DNA from: Clostridia bacterium
GTDB taxonomy: Bacteria; Bacillota; Clostridia; Christensenellales; Borkfalkiaceae
NCBI GenBank assembly: GCA_017623605.1
Contig: JAGAOR010000029.1
Span: 1 to 47,164 of the forward strand
Direction of reading: 5' to 3'
Length of the DNA stretch: 47,164 bases
The notes below the pieces were generated by a model. It had not been told where the DNA came from and did not search any database. It was given only the letters and a program-made list of their open reading frames with translations. The position numbers and the translations under genes were made by a program. Of this stretch, positions 20,959 to 29,447 are shown piece after piece (the first letter of the stretch is position 1; each line of letters opens with the position of its first letter).

Positions 20959-21416
20959 TTTATATACTCCAAATCTTTCTCCGTCCAATTTTTAAGCGTG
21001 TCGCACATTGTCGCCGCTTCCCTTTTCGCGCCGTCAAGGTCGTGATCGAGATAATTTCCACATTCTTCCCGTTTATTCCCCGGTATTTCGCCTGTAAAAT
21101 CGCGGGCGAACGCCATTGCCTTTTTCACGTTTTCGATCGCTTCCGTTTGCGAAACGGTATCCCGAAGCAGGATATAAAATCCCGTGCGGCAACCCATAGG
21201 TCCAACGTAGAGCACGCTTTCCCTTATCTCGCTATTTCGAAGATAGGTCGCGAGCAGGTGTTCGAGCGTATGCGCCGCGCTCATATTCAAATATTCCCCG
21301 CCGTTGGGCTTTTTCATACGTATATCGTAGGTGATCACGTCGCCGTCTATGCGAGAAATATACATTCCCTTTTCCAGCGTATCGTGATTGACTTGAAAGC
21401 TTGCTATTTTTTGCAT
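20955..21416 (-). CDS. luxS: S-ribosylhomocysteine lyase LuxS
   Basis: LuxS cleaves S-ribosylhomocysteine to homocysteine and the AI-2 precursor DPD, working in methyl cycle recycling and possibly signalling. The 153-residue product has the zinc motif HTLEH, the catalytic Cys in MGCRTGFY, and NYLDHDL near the C-terminus. ATG 21416 is preceded by AAAGGAG and begins MQKIASFQVNHDTL, the expected family start. It is coupled to the nitroreductase by a 4-bp overlap. Confidence 0.96.
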   Translation of the reverse strand: MQKIASFQVNHDTLEKGMYISRIDGDVITYDIRMKKPNGGEYLNMSAAHTLEHLLATYLRNSEIRESVLYVGPMGCRTGFYILLRDTVSQTEAIENVKKAMAFARDFTGEIPGNKREECGNYLDHDLDGAKREAATMCDTLKNWTEKDLEYIK

Positions 21417-21429
21417 ACGTTTCTCCTTT

Positions 21430-22419
21430 CTATTTTCCGAAGAGTGCCCGAAAGCAGGCAGGCACAGGCGCGTGGAAAGATACGATTTCTTTGGTGATCG
21501 GCGATTGAAATTCGAGGCGAGAAGCGTGCAAGCCAAGCCGCGCGAGCGGATTTTTGGAAGAGCCGTATTTCTCGTCGCCAACGACGGCGTGCCCTTTACT
21601 TTTGAGCTGTACGCGAATTTGGTTCTTCCTGCCCGTATCTGTACGCACGCGAAGCAAGGAATATTCCTCGTTTTCTTCGACAACCTCGTAATGCGTGATC
21701 GCTTTCTGCCCCGTGGGATCGTTCGTGGCGTAGATCAAATTATTTTTGTTTTCTTTCAAATACGAAAGGATCGTACCCGATTTTTCTTCAAACCTCCCTT
21801 CGACCACTGCGTAATATTCCCGCAGGGAAACGAGCTCGTTCCAATGCATTTTCAGCATAGAATGGATTTTTATATCCTTGGCAAACACGAGCACGCCCGA
21901 GGTTTCCTTATCTATACGGTGTAAAATAAACGGGCGGGCGTTTTTATCCTTTGCCGATAAATACGCAAGCACGTAGCCGTAGGCACATTCCGTTTCCTTA
22001 TCGCTTTGTACGGATAAAAGCCCTGCGGGCTTGTCGATCGCAAGAAATTGTTCGTCTTCGTAGATAATGCGGATTTCTTGCGGCGGCGCGACTTTTTTTC
22101 GTCTATTTACGGGCGTTTTTGATTTTGCCGCTTCACCGTTTACGGGCGTTTTGGAAATTTTCACTTCGTCGTCCTTTGCGAGCGGAAAATCGAATTGCGT
22201 AACAAGGCTACCGTTGACGAGTACCTGTTTTCTTACTAGCAACGATTTCACGTTATTGCGGGAAGTGTTGCATTTACGAAGTAAAAATTCAAGCAAAAAA
22301 TCGCTACGGCTTACTTTATACGTTGCCGTATACACAGGGGAAGCGGAAGCGCGAGCGCGCTTTTCATCTCGTACCTGCCCCCGCCGTTTTTCGTTTAAGT
22401 TGCTAAAATCTCTACGCAT
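21430..22419 (-). CDS. RluA family RNA pseudouridine synthase with S4 domain
   Basis: A 329-residue enzyme that isomerises uridine to pseudouridine in rRNA or tRNA. A basic N-terminal extension precedes an S4 RNA-binding domain (FLLEFLLRKCNTSRNNVKSLL), then the catalytic domain with HRIDKETSG carrying the catalytic Asp, and GRKNQIRVQL. The TP-repeat region (SKTPVNGEAAKSKTPVN) makes a linker between domains. The target base cannot be decided (RluD- or RluC-like). Start ATG 22419 has a GAGGA site. It sits 14 bp upstream of luxS. Confidence 0.92.
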   Translation of the reverse strand: MRRDFSNLNEKRRGQVRDEKRARASASPVYTATYKVSRSDFLLEFLLRKCNTSRNNVKSLLVRKQVLVNGSLVTQFDFPLAKDDEVKISKTPVNGEAAKSKTPVNRRKKVAPPQEIRIIYEDEQFLAIDKPAGLLSVQSDKETECAYGYVLAYLSAKDKNARPFILHRIDKETSGVLVFAKDIKIHSMLKMHWNELVSLREYYAVVEGRFEEKSGTILSYLKENKNNLIYATNDPTGQKAITHYEVVEENEEYSLLRVRTDTGRKNQIRVQLKSKGHAVVGDEKYGSSKNPLARLGLHASRLEFQSPITKEIVSFHAPVPACFRALFGK

Positions 22420-22430
22420 ATGCTTCCTCT

Positions 22431-23123
22431 TTACAATTCGAACGGATAATCGTTATCCCTGTTTTTCGGAGGCGTGGCGTCCTTTTTCCATTTTCGCCGT
22501 CTTCGGTAGGCGCGGAAAGAATGAAAACAAATCGACCAAAAGAACAAGGCAACGTTTAAAAGCGCAAAAAGTAACGCGAGCCGCTCCGCCCAAACGCTGA
22601 ATATAAACAGCAACGCGAGCCCAACCACGTCGATAAGCGCAAGCCATTTCACCTTGATCGGCAGGAAATAAAAGAGCAGCACTCTATAATCAGGATACAA
22701 AAGCGCAAACGCCAAAAACAGCGATAAATGGAGATAATACACGGTAGCATAGCCCGTGATAAACCCCGAAACGATCGCCCCAAGCACGCCACAAAGGTAA
22801 AAAAGATCGAATTTGAGCGAGCCCCACTCGTTTTCAAGCGAATTTCCGATCAGCCAATAAAAATAAAGCGATAAAATCAGTACGAACGGACTATACGTAT
22901 CGGGTACGAACACGAACGTTACCACCCGCCAGATCTCACCGCTTAAAATCGCCGCTCTATCGAAATACAACCACGCTTCAATGCTTACACCCGTTCTGGA
23001 ATATACGAGCGTATCCAAAAGCCATACGATCGCCGTTCCGATCACGATCACCGTCATCAGATTTTTCAAGGCGTATCGCCCGAATTTTCTATCCAACTTG
23101 TCCAATAAAGAATTTCCGTACAT
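22431..23123 (-). CDS. Rhomboid-like membrane protein lacking the catalytic site
   Basis: A 230-residue integral membrane protein with about six hydrophobic segments. The segment YFYWLIGNSLENEWGSLKFD resembles the rhomboid L1/TM2 signature (xxWGSxxF), and a later PIKVKWLALI is also rhomboid-like. The catalytic GxSG serine and the usual His are not visible, the place being held by GYATVYYLHLSLFL. It could be an inactive rhomboid-type chaperone or a distant membrane protein. ATG 23123 has AGGAG. It lies 11 bp upstream of the pseudouridine synthase and 11 bp downstream of the hydrolase. Confidence 0.7.
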   Translation of the reverse strand: MYGNSLLDKLDRKFGRYALKNLMTVIVIGTAIVWLLDTLVYSRTGVSIEAWLYFDRAAILSGEIWRVVTFVFVPDTYSPFVLILSLYFYWLIGNSLENEWGSLKFDLFYLCGVLGAIVSGFITGYATVYYLHLSLFLAFALLYPDYRVLLFYFLPIKVKWLALIDVVGLALLFIFSVWAERLALLFALLNVALFFWSICFHSFRAYRRRRKWKKDATPPKNRDNDYPFEL

Positions 23124-23134
23124 CCATTCTCCTT

Positions 23135-23896
23135 TTAGCCCGTGATTTCCACCGCCTTTTTCGCGCCGTATTGCGATAAAATCCAATGGAACGCCACTTC
23201 CATATCGATTACGTGTCCACCATCGAAAATATCAAGAAACACACGGTTTTGCGGGTATTTATTCCGCAATGTATAATACAGGTCAACGGATTGTTCCACC
23301 GACACAACCTTGTCGTTTTTACCGTGAAAAATTTTGAGGTTGGAGGCGGCAAGCCCGTCCAAATAGTTTATCGGCGAGCGCGCTTCTATTTGCGCTTCGT
23401 CGTGATTACAGCAAACGAAGACGTGCGGCGCATAATTTTTATTTTCTTCTGTCCAACGTTTCAAGTCGGAAATCGGCGCAAACGCTCCGACTGCCTTAAA
23501 AAGTTTGGGATAAAACGCCGACATCAGTAACGACGTATACCCGCCACCGCTTAATCCCAAAAGAAAAATGTTTTCCTCGTCCACACAGCCGCTTTGTACT
23601 ATATAGTCGATAGCGTCTTTAATATCTTGACGGACAAGCGGCGAGCCGCAAGCCTGCATTGCGCGGGGATTGCTGGCAAGGTTCGGGCCGCGAAATTCGG
23701 GCAACAGCAAATGAAAATTGTGTTTCTTGGCATACGGGAGCATATTCGCAATTTGATTAAATCTGTCGCAGCTCCAAGTATGTAATCCGACAAGCAACGG
23801 ACGTTTTTCCGTGCCGCTCGCCTTGTAAAAAAGAGAGGGTTCTTTCGAGCCGTCTATTGTTGAAGTGATCTCAATTTCTTGCATTTCCGTATCCAT
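23135..23896 (-). CDS. Alpha/beta hydrolase (dienelactone hydrolase/prolyl oligopeptidase-like)
   Basis: A 253-residue hydrolase with a nucleophile elbow GLSGGGYTS, an acid at GKNDKVV and the catalytic His in GGHVID. These make a Ser-Asp-His triad. The N-terminal segment LLVGLHTWSCD carries the oxyanion region. It has no signal peptide and should be cytoplasmic. The substrate is unknown. ATG 23896 (MDTEMQEIEI) is preferred over GTG 23923 because the latter lacks a ribosome site. Two 74-bp repeats occupy the region upstream. Confidence 0.85.
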   Translation of the reverse strand: MDTEMQEIEITSTIDGSKEPSLFYKASGTEKRPLLVGLHTWSCDRFNQIANMLPYAKKHNFHLLLPEFRGPNLASNPRAMQACGSPLVRQDIKDAIDYIVQSGCVDEENIFLLGLSGGGYTSLLMSAFYPKLFKAVGAFAPISDLKRWTEENKNYAPHVFVCCNHDEAQIEARSPINYLDGLAASNLKIFHGKNDKVVSVEQSVDLYYTLRNKYPQNRVFLDIFDGGHVIDMEVAFHWILSQYGAKKAVEITG

Positions 23897-23908
23897 AATA
23901 TTATTTCC

Positions 23909-23982
23909 CCGCTTTGCTTTCACAAATCTTTCAAAAAATTTTATCCCACCGCCATTCGTGCGAGCACGCTTGCGGGCGGTTA
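23909..23982. repeat. 74-bp intergenic direct repeat, copy 1
   Basis: Identical to 24062-24135 at 71 of 74 positions. It contains an A/T block (CACAAATCTTTCAAAAAATT) followed by a potential hairpin, CCGCC with GGCGG enclosing CGTG-CGAG-CACG. Confidence 0.85.
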
Positions 23983-24061
23983 CGGGAACGTATATCCCCT
24001 TTCAGGGAATGTATGTTCGTCCTGCGCGGACGGCGTACTTACGCGCGAGCAAATACGCTCA

Positions 24062-24135
24062 CCGCTTTGTTTTCACAAATCTTTTAAAAAATTTTATCCC
24101 ACCGCCATTCGTGCGAGCAGGCTTGCGGGCGGTTA
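24062..24135. repeat. 74-bp intergenic direct repeat, copy 2
   Basis: Second copy of the repeat, 153 bp from the first, ending 9 bp before the RlmCD-type methyltransferase stop codon. One of its three differences breaks the inner CGTG/CACG stem. The 79 bp between copies holds three more short hairpins (CCCTTTCAGGG; GTCC/GGAC; GCGTA/TACGC). Confidence 0.85.
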
Positions 24136-24144
24136 AAATTTTTT

Positions 24145-25572
24145 CTATGCCTTGCGCACAAGGCACACGAGCGTTTCGATCGCGCGTGTTTGAGGGAACA
24201 TATCATACGGTTGCAAACGCTCGATTTCATAATACCCCGAAAGCGTTTCCGTTTTGTCTAAACCCTCGTATGCAGGATTTTTCACAAGCTCGCCCTCTTT
24301 TTCAATCAGCCTACCCGTTAAAATACCTAAATCGCGCGCAAGCGTCGCGGGATTACAGCTAATAATCGTAAGTTTAGGTATGCCGCTTGCAAGCAAGGCT
24401 TTCACGACGCTTCTTGCGATCCCTGCTCTGGGCGGATCTAAAATCAAACGCACCTTTTCCCCTTTTTCGATATTCAAAACCTCGGGAAGGCGTTCCTCCA
24501 CGTAGCCGCAGATATTCGTCATATTGCTCAATCGGTTCTTTTCTTTGAGCGCGTTCGCGCAACGCACCGCTTCCGCTTCCAGCTCGATCCCGTATACCCT
24601 CTTGGCTTTTTTGGCGATCATTGCCGTAAGTAAGCCGCCGCCCGAATACGCGTCGATCACTACCTCGTCGCCCTCGCCCGTAACCGTTTTCAAGGCGTCT
24701 TTATAAAGCTTTGTCCGTACGTTTTCATTCACTTGCAAAAAGGTAATCGGTCCTGCTTCGTAGTATACGCCTTGCTCTTTTGCTTCCACAAACCCCGCGC
24801 CGTGCAGTAGCTTGAATTCCTTGCCTAAAATCACGTTCGTGTCTGCGGCGTTGAAATTAAGATAAAGCGTGAACGTTTCAAATTTCTCTTTGAGTAGCTC
24901 GATTAGATACGCGGTGTTTGGCAAATTCTTCTTTGCCGTAACGAGCGTGAAGATAAATTTACCGCCAACTTCCCGCGCCACGATATGCCGAAGCGCGCCC
25001 GTCTTCCCCGTTTCGTCGTAGCCTTTTACCGCGCACTCGCGCGCGTAACGCTTGACGATTGCGATTAAATTTTCCGCCCATTCAGGATGAATAGCGCAAG
25101 CGGACACGGGCACGATACGGTGTGATCTTTCGGCGAAAAACCCCAACACCGTGTTGCCGTCTTTATCCACGCCGATCGGCATTTGCAATTTGTTTCTATA
25201 TCCGTAAGGGAAATCGCTTTTGATCGCCGTTGGCACGTCCACGGTGATTCCACCGATCTTTTTAAGCGCGTCCTTCACTACCCGACTTTTATATAAAAGC
25301 TGGGCACTATACGTAAGGTGTTGCAAAGCGCAACCCCCACATTTCAAAAATACGGGGCATTTAGGGCGCGCGCGCTCCTCGGCAGGGGTGAGAACTTCCT
25401 CAATCCTGCCATAGCCAACGCCACCTTTGATTTTGAGGATCTTGAAGATCACCTTTTCTCCGGGTAAACAAGCAGGCACGAAAAAAGTTGTCCCCTCGTG
25501 CCTGATAATTCCCTCGCCGCCCGCGCCGATCGCTTCTACGACGCCGCATATTCTATCGTTTTTTTCAGCCAT
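24145..25572 (-). CDS. 23S rRNA (uracil-5-)-methyltransferase, RumA/RlmCD family
   Basis: A SAM-dependent enzyme making 5-methyluridine in 23S rRNA. The 475-residue product has a TRAM domain (residues 1-60), iron-sulfur cysteines C72, C78 and C81 (KCPVFLKCGGC) plus a later Cys, a Rossmann methyltransferase domain (VIDAYSGGGLLT), and the catalytic SCNPATLARD. ATG 25572 has AGAGGA upstream; a longer reading overlaps the preceding gene and is unlikely. It is the last gene of the DUF5685 operon. Confidence 0.93.
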   Translation of the reverse strand: MAEKNDRICGVVEAIGAGGEGIIRHEGTTFFVPACLPGEKVIFKILKIKGGVGYGRIEEVLTPAEERARPKCPVFLKCGGCALQHLTYSAQLLYKSRVVKDALKKIGGITVDVPTAIKSDFPYGYRNKLQMPIGVDKDGNTVLGFFAERSHRIVPVSACAIHPEWAENLIAIVKRYARECAVKGYDETGKTGALRHIVAREVGGKFIFTLVTAKKNLPNTAYLIELLKEKFETFTLYLNFNAADTNVILGKEFKLLHGAGFVEAKEQGVYYEAGPITFLQVNENVRTKLYKDALKTVTGEGDEVVIDAYSGGGLLTAMIAKKAKRVYGIELEAEAVRCANALKEKNRLSNMTNICGYVEERLPEVLNIEKGEKVRLILDPPRAGIARSVVKALLASGIPKLTIISCNPATLARDLGILTGRLIEKEGELVKNPAYEGLDKTETLSGYYEIERLQPYDMFPQTRAIETLVCLVRKA

Positions 25573-25595
25573 ACTCTTTTCCTCTGAAAAGCCCG

Positions 25596-26120
25596 TTATT
25601 TTCTGTTGAGCCTCTGTACCAATATATTCACCGCCGCACGCCACTTATACGTTAAGTAATCGTAAACGACGAAAAACGCCGAGCCTACCACGAGAATAAT
25701 CGGAAGAATATATTGATCAATCAAAGGGATCGTGGTCGTCATTGCGAACACGAACCGCCAAATAAGATACATTGTAAAATCAAACCACAGAGCCTTGATT
25801 GCGCACGCCAACCAACGGTTGATCTTGATTTTCAGCTGCAATTCGTTTACGAGCGGATGCAACCCGAAAAACATAATAAAGGGTAACAGATCCCAAAAGC
25901 GCGAGGCGTTGAAAATGAGTGCTAAAATACAAGTCGCAATATACGCGAGCGCGTAGCCTCTAAAACTCTGCTTGGCAAGCGGCAACATAAGCGCCACGCA
26001 AGAGAGCAGATAGCCCGTGAATAGCAATATTTCCGAATACACGCCCACCGTTAAAAACACGGTCGCAATCGCGCAAGCAAGCGCGGAAAGCGCGATCTCG
26101 TAAGAAGAAATCTTTTTCAT
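25596..26120 (-). CDS. Small polytopic membrane protein, possibly ECF S-component-like
   Basis: I do not recognise the family with confidence. The 174-residue protein has about five hydrophobic segments beginning SYEIALSALACAIATVFLTV, and a loop FMFFGLHPLVNELQLKIKINR. The overall look (several short helices, small residues, GVYSEILLFTGYLL) resembles vitamin-uptake S-components, but no ligand motif stands out. It lies 9 bp after the degenerate J-domain gene and 23 bp before the methyltransferase, in the same operon. Confidence 0.6.
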   Translation of the reverse strand: MKKISSYEIALSALACAIATVFLTVGVYSEILLFTGYLLSCVALMLPLAKQSFRGYALAYIATCILALIFNASRFWDLLPFIMFFGLHPLVNELQLKIKINRWLACAIKALWFDFTMYLIWRFVFAMTTTIPLIDQYILPIILVVGSAFFVVYDYLTYKWRAAVNILVQRLNRK

Positions 26121-26129
26121 AATCCCGAC

Positions 26130-26750
26130 TTATCGACAACCGCAACAAAGACTGAACAAGCAGTCTACACAAAGATAGGTATAGCAGCAGGAAATACAAT
26201 TCGAGCACGCGTTTCCGCCCATTTGCTCACCGTCGTCCATCGGCATACCGTTCGGATGCGAATAAGGATTTTGCGTTTGGCTTGCCGCCTGCTTTTGATA
26301 TTCGCTTTTTGCGTTCATCTTCCCGTACGCACTACGGTATTTGACGTTGTCGGGATCCATTTGAATTGCAATTTCTAATTGCTTTTTGCTATCGTTCGTC
26401 CAATTCTTTTTATAGAACACAACCGCTTGCAGATAATGCCATTCCGCGGAACGTTCGTTACAATCGTCGAGCTTCGTTTGCGCCTCGGAAAGCTTGTCTA
26501 CCTTTAAAAGAGCGGCTATTTCTTCCAGCGCGCTATCCCCGTCCGTATTCTTGCTTTGTTCCTTTCTTGAAGCCACGATCTCGCGATACGCCGTTTCAAT
26601 TTTCGTCAGCATTTTCGCCGCTTCGTTTCCCGCTTCACCGTCAAGCCAACGCTCCTCGCGGTATTTTGCCCGAAGTTCCTCGTAGCGCGCGGTGATCTCC
26701 TCGTCCGTCGCACTTTCTGAAAGCCCAAGCAGTTCGTAATATTCGTTCAT
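26130..26750 (-). CDS. Degenerate J-domain protein with TPR segment and Cys-rich tail
   Basis: A 206-residue protein. Residues 1-64 resemble a J-domain (NEYYELLGLSESATDEEITA then YEELRAKYREE) but the HPD tripeptide that stimulates DnaK is missing. Residues 75-145 look like TPR helices (LLKVDKLSEAQTKLDD; AVVFYKKNWTNDSKKQLEIA; MDPDNVKYRSAYGKM). A Gln/Asn/Pro linker leads to a C-terminal block of 9 Cys in 25 residues, likely to bind metal or form disulfides. It lies 21 bp downstream of the DUF5685 gene. Function is unknown. Confidence 0.75.
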   Translation of the reverse strand: MNEYYELLGLSESATDEEITARYEELRAKYREERWLDGEAGNEAAKMLTKIETAYREIVASRKEQSKNTDGDSALEEIAALLKVDKLSEAQTKLDDCNERSAEWHYLQAVVFYKKNWTNDSKKQLEIAIQMDPDNVKYRSAYGKMNAKSEYQKQAASQTQNPYSHPNGMPMDDGEQMGGNACSNCISCCYTYLCVDCLFSLCCGCR

Positions 26751-26771
26751 TACTTCTCTCCACCTTTTTTT

Positions 26772-27647
26772 CTATTTAGTATTGCTATCTTTCGGCTTTT
26801 TACACCGCTCGTTTTCCATAATCTCTTTCGTCGTTTTGGGCAAGCCGCGAAGCAAAATGTTATCGGACAGATCGCGGTTAAATCGGAACGGAATCCGCGA
26901 TAAATTTTCACGTATATCGAAGAAAATCGAATGAAAAACAAATTTTACCTCTTCTCCGCGCTTGCCTTTCAAAAGATCGGCTTTACATTCGGCGTTATAC
27001 GCAAAGTAAAAGGGGTTGTACGCGCCTTTTTTTCTATCCTTATCGTAATCGTCGAGCGCGTCGATAAGATATATCCATTTCCCCACCGCGTAAAACAAGT
27101 TATACGTGTAAACGCTTGCTTTATCCTCTAACACGAGATCGGAAAATTCGGCAAGTATTTTCGCCGTAGCGTCCGCCGCCTGATCAACGCTCTCCGTTTT
27201 CGACTTTTCCGTTTTCGATTGCTCGGCAAGGTTCTCCCGCACGATTTTCTCGATTTCGGGGTATTTCTGTTTCGCCCGTTTAAAGCCCTTTTTAAAAAAT
27301 AACCGCTTACCGCGCCCGCCGTCGCCGTCCTCTATATCGTCGGTGTATTTATAATACGCCAAAAGCGTATTGAGCGCGCCAAGTTGTCGAGTAAGCTCGT
27401 CCACCTCCGCCATTTGCCGCGAACGAATACAATGCGTTAAGCAATGTTGTTTTTCAATTTTTACGTCCACGCCCTTAATATTGTGCAAAATTACGGAAAG
27501 AAAGGTTATATCGTAGGACAAGCCCATTCTCGCGGCGTGTCCGCACACCTCGGCAATTCCTTTGCATACCCCGCAATACATCGCGCGATATAGCGTGTCG
27601 TCTTTGATATATAAATACGGCGTATCCGCGCGAACGTAACCGAACAT
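26772..27647 (-). CDS. DUF5685 family protein
   Basis: A 291-residue uncharacterised protein recognised by the start MFGYVRADTPYLYIKDDTLY and the following YCGVCKGIAEVCG. Conserved Cys and His residues (C25, C28; QHCLTHCIRS) suggest a metal site. The middle is helical and charged, including a KTEKSKTESVDQAAD linker; no membrane segment is obvious. It has its own consensus promoter and is the first gene of an operon with the J-like protein. Function is unknown; the recurring pairing with a J-like protein is from memory of related genomes and unverified. Confidence 0.75.
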   Translation of the reverse strand: MFGYVRADTPYLYIKDDTLYRAMYCGVCKGIAEVCGHAARMGLSYDITFLSVILHNIKGVDVKIEKQHCLTHCIRSRQMAEVDELTRQLGALNTLLAYYKYTDDIEDGDGGRGKRLFFKKGFKRAKQKYPEIEKIVRENLAEQSKTEKSKTESVDQAADATAKILAEFSDLVLEDKASVYTYNLFYAVGKWIYLIDALDDYDKDRKKGAYNPFYFAYNAECKADLLKGKRGEEVKFVFHSIFFDIRENLSRIPFRFNRDLSDNILLRGLPKTTKEIMENERCKKPKDSNTK

Positions 27648-27667
27648 AGCTCTCCTCTTACGGGCTT

Positions 27668-27696
27668 ATTATACCATAGCGTAAAGAAAAACTCAA
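27668..27696 (-). promoter_or_regulatory. SigA-type promoter of the DUF5685 operon
   Basis: On the minus strand TTGAGT, 17 bp, TATAAT, with the -10 box 20 bp before the DUF5685 start and an AGAGGAG site between. Confidence 0.85.
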
Positions 27697-27760
27697 CCGC
27701 AAAACGCGTATTTCACGGGAATAAGCGTAATCTTTCACGCCGTTTACAAAAACCGCGTTA

Positions 27761-29299
27761 TTATTTCTTATCAGGCACGGGCACGATCTCCCCGCCTACG
27801 AAACGCAAAATAACGTCGGACATTTTTTTCAAATCGTTGTCCACCACCGTTTTAAAGCGCAAAGGGCGATAGCGCAAATCGAGCAAGCATTTGGGCGGCT
27901 TCATTGCCGTGAGCAAATTCAACCGCTTGATCCCCTTAAAGCTGTCTTTTACGTCGTTACCCGAAAGCGCGTATAAAACGTCCTGCGGGAATTTATAGGG
28001 ATTTGCGGTGGAAAGCACGATCACGGGCGTTTCGTCCTTAACCGCTTCGTCCGCTTCCAACACCTCTTGCTTATATTGATTATATACGGCAATCGCAACG
28101 CCCGTATGCGTGTCCATAGCGTAGCCGTATTCCTCGAACACCTCGTACATAGCCTCTACCGTATCGTCCTCGCTTGCAAAGCCGCCGAAAAATTCCTTAT
28201 CGAGCACGGCTTTTTCCGCTTCCGTGATGGAATATTCCTTATTATCGGCAAGATATTTCATTCTGTCCGCCGTCAGCTTCGCGTTTCTGCCACTAATTTC
28301 AAACAGTAAGCGCTCCAAGTTGGAGGAAACGAGAATATCCATTGAGGGGGACATCGTGCGGTAGAAATTGCGCTTCACGTCGTATACGCCCTTTTCAAAG
28401 AAATCGGCGAGCACCTTGTTTCTGTTCGAAGCGCAAACGAGCCTACGCACGGGCAAGCCCATTTGCTTTGCGTACCAACCCGCCAAAATATCGCCGAAAT
28501 TACCGGTAGGCACGACGAAATCGACGCTCTCGCCCATTTCGATCTGCTCGGAGGTGAGAAGATCGAGATACGCGGAAAAATAGTAAGCGATTTGCGGCGC
28601 AAGCCGACCGAAATTGATTGAATTTGCGCTCGATAAGCGCACGCCTTTCTTTAACAGTTCCGCGTTAAATTCCTCGGACGCGAACAAATTCTTCACGGCG
28701 CGTTGACAATCGTCGAAATTGCCGCGCACGGCGGAAACGTGTACGTTATTGCCGTCTTGAATACTCATTTGCAAACGTTGCATTTTGGCAACGCCCTCGT
28801 CGGGATAGAACACCGCCACTTTCGTACCCTTTACGTCGCGAAATCCTTCAAGCGCGGCTTTGCCCGTATCCCCGCTGGTTGCGGCGAGAATTAAAATATC
28901 CTCTTTAATCCCCGTAACCTCGCAGCTTTTTTTCAAAAGATAAGGCAAAACGGTGAGCGCCATATCCTTAAACGCGCACGTAGGACCGTGGAAAAGCTCT
29001 AAAATGAAAAGCTTTCCGTCTATTTTCACAAGTGGCGCGGGATCGTCGCCTTGGAACGTCGAATACGCCTTTTCGCAGACCTCTTTCAAAAAATCCGCGC
29101 CCAAATCGTCTGCAAGATATTTTCCCAAAATGAACGCTGCGCGTTCGGGATAATTCATTTCCTGCATTGCTTCCAATTCCCCGCGGGACACCTGCGGAAA
29201 TTTTTCAGGCACGAATAGTCCGCCGTTTTTTGCAAGCCCTTGTACGATGGCTTGCGCGCCAGTTACCTTTTCCCCACCTCTCGTGCTAATAAAATACAT
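27761..29299 (-). CDS. thrC: Threonine synthase
   Basis: ThrC converts phosphohomoserine to threonine with PLP. The 512-residue protein is the longer bacterial/fungal type: MYFISTRGGEKVTGAQAIVQ start, PLP-Lys K111 in the motif CAFKDMAL, SGDTGKAALEG for phosphate binding, and PTGNFGDILAG. The start ATG 29299 has AAAGGTAGG upstream. No T-box or other known riboswitch is visible upstream; several small hairpins and a terminator of the previous gene fill the gap. No other threonine pathway gene lies nearby. Confidence 0.94.
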   Translation of the reverse strand: MYFISTRGGEKVTGAQAIVQGLAKNGGLFVPEKFPQVSRGELEAMQEMNYPERAAFILGKYLADDLGADFLKEVCEKAYSTFQGDDPAPLVKIDGKLFILELFHGPTCAFKDMALTVLPYLLKKSCEVTGIKEDILILAATSGDTGKAALEGFRDVKGTKVAVFYPDEGVAKMQRLQMSIQDGNNVHVSAVRGNFDDCQRAVKNLFASEEFNAELLKKGVRLSSANSINFGRLAPQIAYYFSAYLDLLTSEQIEMGESVDFVVPTGNFGDILAGWYAKQMGLPVRRLVCASNRNKVLADFFEKGVYDVKRNFYRTMSPSMDILVSSNLERLLFEISGRNAKLTADRMKYLADNKEYSITEAEKAVLDKEFFGGFASEDDTVEAMYEVFEEYGYAMDTHTGVAIAVYNQYKQEVLEADEAVKDETPVIVLSTANPYKFPQDVLYALSGNDVKDSFKGIKRLNLLTAMKPPKCLLDLRYRPLRFKTVVDNDLKKMSDVILRFVGGEIVPVPDKK

Positions 29300-29365
29300 A
29301 GTGTTTACCTACCTTTAAAATTTCGCCTCAAAACGAGGACTCGTTCGCGGGGGTATGCCCCGCTG

Positions 29366-29395
29366 AAAAAAGCCGAACGGAGCTACCGCTCGGCT
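29366..29395 (-). terminator. Terminator after the P-loop gene
   Basis: On the minus strand a 10-bp stem (one G-U pair) around AGCCGAGCGG with a TAGCT loop is followed by a six-T run, between the P-loop gene and thrC. Confidence 0.85.
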
Positions 29396-29447
29396 GTCTT
29401 CTCTGTCAAAGATACCGTTCGCCCGCGTCGTCGGGCGCGGCGTATAC

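Noticed and set aside
29300..29447. Possible threonine T-box or riboswitch before thrC
   Set aside because: There is no GGGTGGNACCGCG motif or other known consensus; the hairpins are the terminator of the preceding gene and small palindromes.
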